Source of the DNA: an uncultured Winogradskyella sp.
GTDB lineage: Bacteria; Bacteroidota; Bacteroidia; Flavobacteriales; Flavobacteriaceae
NCBI GenBank assembly: GCA_913061495.1
Contig: CAJXVG010000009.1
Coordinates: forward strand, 1-34,742
Length of the DNA: 34,742 bases
Direction of reading: 5' to 3'
The position numbers and the translations under genes are program-made. Shown in pieces: positions 6,907-13,735 of the stretch. The notes under the pieces are model-generated. The model saw nothing but the letters and a program-made list of their open reading frames with translations. It did not search any database and was not told the origin of the DNA. The stretch's first letter is position 1. The number at the start of each line of letters is the position of its first letter.

Positions 6907-7968
6907 CTATTCTTTATATTCCTTCACCGCATCAATAAACGCCTTAGCATTTTCCAACGGAATATTAGGCAAAATACCATGACCTAAATTTACGATGTAT
7001 TTATCTTTCCCAAACTCATTAATCATTTGAGTCACCATTTTTTTGATTTCAGATGGAGGTGAAAATAAACGCGTAGGGTCAAAATTACCTTGTAATGTAA
7101 TATTTCCTCCTGTTAAATAGCGTGCATTTTTTGGGGAACACGTCCAATCTACTCCTAAAGCAGAAGCTCCGGATTTAGCCATTTTATCTAAAGCAAACCA
7201 ACAGCCTTTGCCAAATGCAATAACTGGTGCATCGTCTTTTAAAGCATCAATGATTTGCTGAATGTATTGCCATGAAAACTCTTGGTAATCTACAGGAGAT
7301 AGCATGCCTCCCCAAGAATCAAAAACTTGGACAGCGTTACAGCCTGCTTTTACTTTTTCTTTTAAATATGCAATTGTTGTATCTGTAATTTTTTGAAGTA
7401 AGGTGTGCGCTGCGATCGGATTGGTAAAACAGAATTCCTTAGCTTTATCAAAATTCTTAGAACCTTGGCCTTGCACGCAATAGCAAAGAATCGTCCATGG
7501 AGAACCTGCAAAACCGATCAATGGAATTTCATCACTGAGCTTTTCCTTTGTCGCTTTTATGGCCTGATATACGTAATTCAGTTCTTTTTTTACATCTGGA
7601 ACAATAACATTATCTACATCTTTTTGAGAACGAACAGGGTTTGGCAAATAAGGCCCAAAATTAGGTTTCATCTGCACCTCAATATTCATCGCCTGGGGAA
7701 TTACCAAAATATCCGAAAACAGAATTGCAGCATCCATACCATATCTGCGAATAGGCTGAACCGTAATTTCACTGGCTAATTCTGGCGTTTGGCAACGTGT
7801 AAAGAAATCATACTTTTTTTTGATTTCCATAAACTCAGGTAAATATCTACCTGCTTGGCGCATCATCCAAACTGGAGGACGCTCTACCGTTTCACCTTTT
7901 AATGCTCTTAAGAATAAATCGTTTTTAATGCCTGCGGAAGCAGGTATCTCTTTGTTTTTGTTCTCCAT
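6907..7968 (-). CDS. hemE: Uroporphyrinogen decarboxylase
   Basis: A 353-aa cytoplasmic enzyme converting uroporphyrinogen III to coproporphyrinogen III. Family landmarks are [17 protein letters not shown] (about 30-46, the substrate-binding Arg loop), [11 protein letters not shown] (catalytic Asp region) and [11 protein letters not shown] near the C-terminus. Relatives normally begin with Met-(Ile/Leu)-Lys-Asn-Asp-Leu-Phe. Here that segment is preceded by a 13-residue extension ([13 protein letters not shown]), most of which is encoded by a palindromic repeat, and the expected Met is replaced by Gly. The only nearby in-frame ATG is at 7968. The enzyme core is intact. Confidence 0.96.
   Translation of the reverse strand: MENKNKEIPASAGIKNDLFLRALKGETVERPPVWMMRQAGRYLPEFMEIKKKYDFFTRCQTPELASEITVQPIRRYGMDAAILFSDILVIPQAMNIEVQMKPNFGPYLPNPVRSQKDVDNVIVPDVKKELNYVYQAIKATKEKLSDEIPLIGFAGSPWTILCYCVQGQGSKNFDKAKEFCFTNPIAAHTLLQKITDTTIAYLKEKVKAGCNAVQVFDSWGGMLSPVDYQEFSWQYIQQIIDALKDDAPVIAFGKGCWFALDKMAKSGASALGVDWTCSPKNARYLTGGNITLQGNFDPTRLFSPPSEIKKMVTQMINEFGKDKYIVNLGHGILPNIPLENAKAFIDAVKEYKE
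7928..7947. repeat. Palindromic repeat inside the 5' end of hemE
   Basis: A 20-base hairpin with arms ATGCCTGC and GCAGGTAT (one mismatch) around the loop GGAA. It is translated in frame as part of IPASAGI. It belongs to the same family as the copy at 7978-7997. Confidence 0.8.
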
Positions 7969-7977
7969 ATGTCTGTC

Positions 7978-7997
7978 ATTCCTGCGCAGGCAGGAAT
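7978..7997. repeat. Palindromic repeat between hemCD and hemE
   Basis: A perfect 8-base inverted repeat, ATTCCTGC and GCAGGAAT, around the loop GCAG. It lies in the 43-base gap between the hemCD stop and the hemE start, 30 bases from the related copy within hemE. Hairpins of this consensus (CCTGC loop GCAGG) are widespread interspersed repeats in Bacteroidota. It could also act as an RNA hairpin at the operon junction. Confidence 0.85.
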
Positions 7998-8011
7998 CTG
8001 TTTTAATTCAT

Positions 8012-9589
8012 TTACCCGTAATGTTCATTTACCAATTCAATAACACTTTCTGCTAAAGGCACTTTTGCGACACGCACATCTCCAAAATGTTTTCTTGCTT
8101 CATTTGCTGTGGTTTCACCAATACAAAATGCAATGCCATTTGCTTTGTTTTCCTTTAAAAAAGCATCAACTGTTGATGGACTAAAAAACATAACTCCATC
8201 TAAATCGTTTTCAATTTTATCAGCGTCAAACTTTGTTTCGTAGGCTTGGACTTCGTTTACTTTAATATTATTTTCTGAAAGAATTCTGGGAATGGTGTCT
8301 AACCTTATGTTGCTACAAAAATAAGTAGCTTCAGTACCATCCATAAATTCAACCAGGTGTTGTGCCAAGTTTTCAGCTGAGCCAGCTTGGTGTTTTACTT
8401 TACCTATTCGTTTCTCAATCATGCGTTTGGTTTTTCGTCCTACGCAATAGATGTTTTTGAACTGCAACTCAGGAGCTGAGAAATTGTGCAATAACGCTTC
8501 AACTGCATTTTTACTCGTAATGATAACGTTTTCAATTTCATTTCGAATTATACTTTTTGTTAAGCGGTTTGGGTTAATTTTAATAGCGTCTGTGCTTTCA
8601 GCAACCACATCATTATTAAATAACTGTAATTGATCTATGGTTAATTTTTTGGTTGAATATATATTGGTTGTTTTTTCACTACGTAATAATTGGTCAATTA
8701 GGGTTTTACCACCTTTTCCAATAACATAATCCGCACAAAACTTTGCTATATTTTCATGTTTACCTAAAGGTTCAATTTTAGTTACTTCTATTTTTTTAGA
8801 TCCATCTTTACTTAAAAGTATTCCTTTAAAATTGACTTCTTCGTCTTTTATGTATGCCAAAGCACCAATGGGAGCTGTACATCCACCTTCAAGTCTATTT
8901 AAAAACTCACGTTCTATTGATGTTGAGATTTCAGTTTCTTCATGATTGATTTCAGCACAAGCAGCCTTAATTTCTTCGTCGTTCTCCATGGCAGCAACCA
9001 TAATAGCTCCTTGAGCGGGAGCCGGAATCATCCAATGGAGATTGATTGCGTTTTCTGGCGTTAAGTTTAAACGTCCTATACCAGCACCTGCAAAAATAGC
9101 CGCATCCCAATCTTCATTGTCTTCAAGTTTTTGAAGCCTAGAAATCACGTTGCCTCGTAAACCAACAACACTATGGGTTGGGTACCTATTTAACCATTGA
9201 GCTCGTCGTCTTAAACTTCCAGTAGCTATTATAGCATCTTTAGCGGATAAAAACTCTTCATTTTTTTTAAACACTAAAGTATCGTTAACGTTGCCACGCT
9301 TTAGAACAGCAGCTTGTACAATACCTTTTGGTAAAATAGTAGGAACATCTTTAAGTGAATGTACTGCAATATCAATACTTCCGTTAAGCATTGCAATATC
9401 TAAGGTTTTAGTGAAAATCCCTGTGATACCAAGCTCATATAAAGGCTTGTCCAAGACTAAATCTCCTGTAGATTTAACAGGAACCAAAACGGTTTTATGT
9501 CCTAGATTTTCGAGTTGAATCTGGACGGTTTTTGCTTGCCACATAGCGAGCTGGCTGTCGCGTGTGCCAATGCGAATTATTTTAGACAT
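8012..9589 (-). CDS. hemCD: Bifunctional hydroxymethylbilane synthase / uroporphyrinogen-III synthase (HemC-HemD fusion)
   Basis: A 525-aa fusion. The N-terminal half (about 1-305) is HemC, which polymerises four porphobilinogens. It starts with IRIGTRDSQLAMWQA, contains HSLKDVPT and GSLRRRAQ, and carries the dipyrromethane-cofactor cysteine in EGGCTAPIGA (Cys237). The C-terminal half (about 310-525) is a divergent HemD that cyclises hydroxymethylbilane with D-ring inversion; recognisable parts are NVIITSKNAVEALL, FCSNIRLDTIP and VMFFSPSTVDAF. The start overlaps the end of hemA by eight bases. Fusion would channel the unstable tetrapyrrole directly. Confidence 0.95.
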   Translation of the reverse strand: MSKIIRIGTRDSQLAMWQAKTVQIQLENLGHKTVLVPVKSTGDLVLDKPLYELGITGIFTKTLDIAMLNGSIDIAVHSLKDVPTILPKGIVQAAVLKRGNVNDTLVFKKNEEFLSAKDAIIATGSLRRRAQWLNRYPTHSVVGLRGNVISRLQKLEDNEDWDAAIFAGAGIGRLNLTPENAINLHWMIPAPAQGAIMVAAMENDEEIKAACAEINHEETEISTSIEREFLNRLEGGCTAPIGALAYIKDEEVNFKGILLSKDGSKKIEVTKIEPLGKHENIAKFCADYVIGKGGKTLIDQLLRSEKTTNIYSTKKLTIDQLQLFNNDVVAESTDAIKINPNRLTKSIIRNEIENVIITSKNAVEALLHNFSAPELQFKNIYCVGRKTKRMIEKRIGKVKHQAGSAENLAQHLVEFMDGTEATYFCSNIRLDTIPRILSENNIKVNEVQAYETKFDADKIENDLDGVMFFSPSTVDAFLKENKANGIAFCIGETTANEARKHFGDVRVAKVPLAESVIELVNEHYG

Positions 9590-10832
9590 TATCTGTGGTT
9601 TCTAACTGAAAAATTTTTTTGATGAGCTCTATACTCTCATCTGAAGTGTTGCCATCTTCCCTTAAATGATGCGCAAACTGATTGGTAATTTTCTGAATAA
9701 TATTTGACGTAATCAATTCTGCTTGATCTTCATTAAAATCGGCTATTTTTTTACGTTGCGTGTTTAATTCAGAGTTTTTAAAATCGGTCAGTTTATGTTT
9801 TATGGCCTGTATTGTTGGCACAAATTTTAAGGTATCTAACCATGCGTTAAATTCATTCGTAATTTCAGAAATGATAACTTCTGCATGTGGAATGAAAGCC
9901 TTACGATTCTCTAAGGTGTCATCTGTTATTTTTGCTAAATCATCTAAGTGAATCAACGTTACATTTTCTAATTCCTTAATGTCTTCATTTACATTTTTTG
10001 GAATTGATAAATCGAGAACCAACAGTGGTTTTTTAGTTGAAATTAGAGATTTATAAACTGTAGGATTTTGAGCTCCCGTGGCAACAATAACAACGTCTGA
10101 TGCATCTATTTCAGCTTCTAGATTATTGTAATCTTTAACTATGAGGTTAAACTTTCCGGCAACTGCTTCAGCTTTATCTTTTGTTCTGTTGATTAATGTA
10201 ATATGCGGATTTTTGGTATGCTTCACTAGATTCTCACAGGTGTTTCTTCCAATTTTTCCGGTTCCAAAAAGCAAAATGTTCTTCTCTGAAATAGATTCAA
10301 CATTATTCATTATATATTGCACCGAAGCAAAAGAAACTGAGGTGGCACCAGATGATAATTCTGTTTCGTTTTTGATGCGCTTACTGGCCTGAATAACAGA
10401 GTTTACCAAGCGTTCCATAAAAGAATTGAGCAAGTCTTCTTTTTTAGAGGCTCTTGCACTAAATTTAAGTTGACTTATTATTTCAAAATCACCAAGAATT
10501 TGAGAATCTAAACCAGAGCCAACACGAAACATGTGATTTATTGCTTCTTTATTTTTGTGAACATAAGCCACCTCTTGAAATTCTTCAACCGTTCCTTTGG
10601 TATTTTCGCAAAGCAGTTGAATAAGTTGATATGGATGTTCTGCAAAGCCGTAAAGTTCTGTTCGGTTACATGTAGAAATAACTACAACGCTTTCAATACC
10701 GCTGTTTTTGGCTTGAGTTAAAAGGTCTTGTTTGGCAGTGTCACTTAAGCTAAAATGACCACGAACTTCCGCATCAGCTTTTTTGTAACTGAGACCTATA
10801 GCGTAAAAATATGTGCTTTTATGTTGTTGCAT
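9582..10832 (-). CDS. hemA: Glutamyl-tRNA reductase
   Basis: A 416-aa enzyme for the first step of the C5 heme pathway: NADPH-dependent reduction of glutamyl-tRNA(Glu) to glutamate-1-semialdehyde. The catalytic cysteine lies in VVISTCNRTELYG (Cys55), followed by GSGLDSQILGDFEI. The NADPH-binding motif reads LLFGTGKIGRNTCENL, and a helical dimerisation domain ends the protein. It is the first gene of the leftward hem operon, and the 201-base gap to the divergent AraC gene should hold its promoter. Confidence 0.97.
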   Translation of the reverse strand: MQQHKSTYFYAIGLSYKKADAEVRGHFSLSDTAKQDLLTQAKNSGIESVVVISTCNRTELYGFAEHPYQLIQLLCENTKGTVEEFQEVAYVHKNKEAINHMFRVGSGLDSQILGDFEIISQLKFSARASKKEDLLNSFMERLVNSVIQASKRIKNETELSSGATSVSFASVQYIMNNVESISEKNILLFGTGKIGRNTCENLVKHTKNPHITLINRTKDKAEAVAGKFNLIVKDYNNLEAEIDASDVVIVATGAQNPTVYKSLISTKKPLLVLDLSIPKNVNEDIKELENVTLIHLDDLAKITDDTLENRKAFIPHAEVIISEITNEFNAWLDTLKFVPTIQAIKHKLTDFKNSELNTQRKKIADFNEDQAELITSNIIQKITNQFAHHLREDGNTSDESIELIKKIFQLETTDNV

Positions 10833-10867
10833 TAGGGCAATAAACGCTTTCTGTTATTAAGCAGCAC

Positions 10868-10875
10868 AAAAATAC
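10868..10875 (-). promoter_or_regulatory. Candidate -7 box for the hem operon
   Basis: On the minus strand the sequence reads TATTTTTG, matching the Bacteroidota TAnnTTTG element, 36 bases before the hemA ATG. No clear TTG -33 element is seen at 17-23 bases, so this is a moderate call. Confidence 0.45.
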
Positions 10876-10968
10876 TTGGGTGAATCAAGAAAAAATAACG
10901 CTAGAGGAACTTAAAGTGTCGTTTGTGGTTTTTTGAGATTATTTTTCATTAATTATGAGCAATTGTAG

Positions 10969-10976
10969 TACTTTTG
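10969..10976 (+). promoter_or_regulatory. Candidate -7 box for the AraC-family gene
   Basis: The sequence TACTTTTG matches TAnnTTTG and lies 57 bases upstream of the ATG at 11034. Only this half of the promoter is recognisable. Confidence 0.45.
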
Positions 10977-11033
10977 TAATGAAATCAAGGCTTTAAACCA
11001 GTACTGTTTAGAACGAATCTAAATAACATTCAA

Positions 11034-11933
11034 ATGAAAACAGAAAATACACCAATGAAAAGTATCGCTCAAGGAACTTTTGATGAAACGTATTTGGAAG
11101 ATGGTTTTTTTGTTCTTACAAGTCAGAACGAAACTGATGTTGTAGAAATTATTGAACGTGAGATTGATAGTAGTTATATTCAATTTCATTTTTGCACCAA
11201 AGGTTCAGGAGCTTTTATTTTTAATCAAGGCAATTATACGTTAAACATTAATGAAGAAACGTCGCTTTTACTTTATAATCCTCAGCGAGATTTACCTATT
11301 CATTTAGAGTTACAACCACACTCTTGGTTGGTTTCTTTTGTGATTTCCATTAAAAAATTTCATGGTTTGTTTTCGCGAGATGCCAATTATATTACTTTTT
11401 TAACCGACGATAACAAGGATAAAAAATATTATACTGATGGTAAAATTTCCCCATCCATGGCTGTGGTTTTAAACCAGTTGATTAGTTTTAACTTAAATAG
11501 TTCTATCAAGCCACTTTATTTTAAGGGGAAAGTTTATGAATTGCTAAGTCTCTACTTTAACCGGAGCGAAGATGCAGACATTGAGCAATGTCCTTTTTTA
11601 GTCGATGAGGTTAATGTAGCAAAACTTAAAAAAGCAAAGGATATCATCATAGCTAATATGGCAGAGCCACCAACGTTACAAGAATTATCAGATACCATTG
11701 GGCTAAGTCTTAAAAAACTTAAAGAAGGTTTTAAGCAAATTTATGGCGATACGGTTTACGGTTTTTTATTTGATTATAAAATGGAGGTGGCACGTAAATT
11801 ATTAGAGTCAGATGACTATAACGTTAATGAAGTAGCATTGAAAGTGGGTTACAGTACTGCTAGCCATTTTATAGCGGCATTTAAGAAGAAATTTGGGACA
11901 ACGCCTAAGAAGTATGTTATTGCTTCGAGTTGA
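11034..11933 (+). CDS. AraC-family transcriptional regulator
   Basis: A 299-aa regulator. The N-terminal half (about 20-170) is a ligand-sensing beta-rich domain, and the C-terminal part (about 200-299) is the double helix-turn-helix of the family: LQELSDTIGLSLKKLKEGFKQIYG for the first motif and VNEVALKVGYSTASHFIAAFKKKFGTTPKKY for the second. The overall shape recalls PchR-like regulators that respond to iron chelates. It is transcribed away from hemA across a shared 201-base gap, so control of the hem operon is plausible but not demonstrated. Confidence 0.92.
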   Translation: MKTENTPMKSIAQGTFDETYLEDGFFVLTSQNETDVVEIIEREIDSSYIQFHFCTKGSGAFIFNQGNYTLNINEETSLLLYNPQRDLPIHLELQPHSWLVSFVISIKKFHGLFSRDANYITFLTDDNKDKKYYTDGKISPSMAVVLNQLISFNLNSSIKPLYFKGKVYELLSLYFNRSEDADIEQCPFLVDEVNVAKLKKAKDIIIANMAEPPTLQELSDTIGLSLKKLKEGFKQIYGDTVYGFLFDYKMEVARKLLESDDYNVNEVALKVGYSTASHFIAAFKKKFGTTPKKYVIASS

Positions 11934-11939
11934 TTATCA

Positions 11940-11964
11940 AGGCTTCAATAAAAAATTGAAACCT
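11940..11964. terminator. Bidirectional hairpin after the AraC gene and the pseudogene
   Basis: Arms AGGCTTCAAT and ATTGAAACCT (one mismatch) surround an A-rich loop. It lies seven bases after the AraC stop and eight bases beyond the end of the convergent DUF6705-like pseudogene. Nearly the same stem recurs at 12580-12607. Confidence 0.6.
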
Positions 11965-11972
11965 ATTGTTGC

Positions 11973-12571
11973 TTACTGTTTTATAAACGTTTAATCTCCA
12001 AAAGGGATTCTGTTTTCTAAAGGAGACTCTTGTGTTGGCCGTATATAGTTATCAAAGGCGTAGAACACCACATTCATTTTTTCTACACCATTTTCTACCT
12101 TGTGCCTCAACACCATAGCAGAATTTATATATTCATAAAGGGGATCTTGATAGTAAACAAATACTTGCCTTTAATTAATGGTGCAATCATCGCATACTGG
12201 TTGTTGTTCTTTGGGTAATATTGTATTGCCGGCAATATAATGATCTAACCCTATTAATGTGTTGTCATCAAATCGAGACAGATAATCTTATATAACCGTA
12301 TTTCCAACTCTAAATTTATACTCTCCTACAAGGTAGTCCTCGCACTGATTATAATCACTATCGTAAACCTCTTCTTTTTTTTTGTAAAACAATACTATAG
12401 AGTCATTTCTTTGCCATTTCCAAGTGCCTTCAAAATAGTCTAAGTCATTATCTAAGTCTTTAAAATGTGTACCTTCAGGTAAATCTGTATCATTTGATAT
12501 AAAGGTGCGATTTGAGCTTTGCAATTATATATTGACAAGCCTATTAAAACTATTAATATTATTTTTTTCAT
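11973..12571 (-). pseudogene. Decayed DUF6705-like secreted protein gene
   Basis: A start at 12571 opens a lipoprotein-like leader, MKKIILIVLIGLSIYNCKAQ, nearly identical to the leader of the intact neighbour at 12616-13197. The frame then shifts by one base near 12515-12524. The rest continues in a single frame to 11973 but carries three internal TAA codons (12288-12290, 12171-12173, 11991-11993). Readable pieces include DYFEGTWKWQ, LVGEYKF, LIGLDHYIAGN, VLRHKVENGVEK and, at the end, IPFGD-stop-TFIKQ, matching the FTKQ end of the intact copy. Reconstructed length is about 198 residues, close to the 193 of the neighbour. The 78-codon TTG-initiated ORF at 12288-12524 is only a piece of this. 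Confidence 0.85.
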
Positions 12572-12579
12572 ATTAAATT

Positions 12580-12607
12580 AAGGCTTCAATCTAAAAATTG
12601 AAGCCTT
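12580..12607. terminator. Hairpin downstream of the DUF6705-like gene
   Basis: A perfect stem AAGGCTTCAAT / ATTGAAGCCTT with a short A-rich loop lies eight bases beyond the stop of the intact DUF6705-like gene and just before the pseudogene start. The T-tract follows on the plus strand (TTTTT); on the minus strand it is weak (TTAATTTAAT). It was probably duplicated together with the gene. Confidence 0.65.
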
Positions 12608-12615
12608 TTTAGGAT

Positions 12616-13197
12616 TTATTGTTTTGTAAATGTCAAAAATGTATCCTTAGGGAAAGGAAACGTTAACGGTTCTGTACAATTATTAGAATTAATAATGTCA
12701 AGCCCTGGGTCTAAGTGAAAAATCATTTGATTGCCATTTAAACTAGCATTATCTATATATATAATTACATCACCAAATTGGCCACATTTGGTATTTGGGC
12801 CAGTATAAGACAATAAATAAGTTTCATTATCATTGAGAAAAAATCGCCCATCCATGATTGAGGCACTATCATTTGGTAAGCTTGTAGTGTCATCTAGAAT
12901 TAGATTATTTTCATCTGTTACTTTATGTCTAACTAGTAAAATATCGTGAGGAATATCAACGAGGGTACTTTCAAATTTCGTAATGGTTAACTCGTAATGC
13001 TTACTGTTATAATCAAGTGTCCAAAGCCCTAAAAACTCATCAAGTTTATTGTTAGTGTCTTTAATTGCAGTAACTTGGTCAGGTATCCCTTGATCTTCAC
13101 TTAAAAAATAAGTGTTAGCCTCTTCAATAGAAATTATTTGTGCTTTACAATTATACATTGATAAGCCTACTAAGAATATTAAAATTGTTTTTTTCAT
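12616..13197 (-). CDS. DUF6705-like secreted or lipid-anchored protein
   Basis: A 193-aa protein with a lipoprotein-like leader (MKKTILIFLVGLSMYNCKAQ, Cys17). Next come the IKDTNNKLDEFLGLWTLDY region and LLVRHKVTDENN, and the protein ends in FPKDTFLTFTKQ. The short Cys-Lys-Ala-Gln leader, the GxW segment and the terminal F(T/I)KQ are features I associate with the flavobacterial family DUF6705, whose function is unknown. A lipocalin-like beta-barrel is possible. It sits next to a degenerate paralogue and 11 bases after a 66-aa ORF. Confidence 0.7.
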   Translation of the reverse strand: MKKTILIFLVGLSMYNCKAQIISIEEANTYFLSEDQGIPDQVTAIKDTNNKLDEFLGLWTLDYNSKHYELTITKFESTLVDIPHDILLVRHKVTDENNLILDDTTSLPNDSASIMDGRFFLNDNETYLLSYTGPNTKCGQFGDVIIYIDNASLNGNQMIFHLDPGLDIINSNNCTEPLTFPFPKDTFLTFTKQ

Positions 13198-13208
13198 GAT
13201 ATAGTTTT

Positions 13209-13409
13209 TTAAGATTGTTCACACTTGTTACTTCTAAGTTTTCCGTTTTCATTCAAGTACTTTCGTTTAATTTTACCATTATTCTGCACTTTATATAGAT
13301 TTAATCCATCAATTCCAATTTTAGATGCTATAAACTTTGATACACCACGTTCTCTTTTATATTCACGAATGTCTTTAAAATAGTCTTTAACTGCTTTGTC
13401 ACTATCCAA
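13209..13409 (-). CDS. Small basic hypothetical protein
   Basis: A 66-aa highly charged protein if it starts at TTG (13407-13409). No family recognised. The same frame stays open upstream for another twelve codons (reading LTLLDYLDSDKAV across the proposed start) but without an ATG. An ATG at about 13441 lies in a different frame and runs only 14 codons before a stop. Either a TTG start or a one-base frameshift near the 5' end is possible. It lies 11 bases from the DUF6705-like gene and may be cotranscribed with it. Confidence 0.4.
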   Translation of the reverse strand: MDSDKAVKDYFKDIREYKRERGVSKFIASKIGIDGLNLYKVQNNGKIKRKYLNENGKLRSNKCEQS

Positions 13410-13735
13410 ATAGTCTAATAAGGTAAGTTTTAATGTTTTGCTTCATAAATAAGTTGGTTTAAAGATTAGATGGTGAAGATATTCTATTCATAAAAGCGAT
13501 ACTATACGTAGATCTACGTTTTTTTTATTTTAAATTCATCATAAATTTAGGTACCGTAGCCTATTACTTCAATTATAAATGGGTAAACGCACCTTTTCAA
13601 TGAGGGAATATGAAACTTAAGAGCGCTGAAAATAAAATAGCTAAAGAAATCTCAACCGCTGCAAACCTTAGTTGAAACCTAAAAAGAACTAAAAATTAAT
13701 AGTTTTACACTTATCTTACTTGTGTATGTTTTTTT
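13410..13735. other. AT-rich spacer without a convincing gene
   Basis: This 326-base gap contains only short open frames on either strand. The one clear structure is the palindrome at 13506-13519. No tRNA, promoter of the TAnnTTTG type or recognised repeat was seen. It may contain remnants of accessory DNA. Confidence 0.5.
13506..13519 (+). terminator. Palindrome followed by a T-run
   Basis: The perfect palindrome ACGTAGATCTACGT is followed on the plus strand by a run of Ts up to 13527, the form of a short intrinsic terminator. No plus-strand gene reads into it, so it may be an orphan terminator or a protein-binding palindrome. Confidence 0.3.

Noticed and set aside
12288-12524. Stand-alone 78-aa gene with a TTG start
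   Set aside because: It is an internal piece of the DUF6705-like pseudogene; the leader lies just upstream in another frame, and the same frame continues past its stop with recognisable family sequence.
13506-13527. Functional terminator of a plus-strand gene
   Set aside because: No plus-strand gene reads into it; it is listed only as a low-confidence palindrome.
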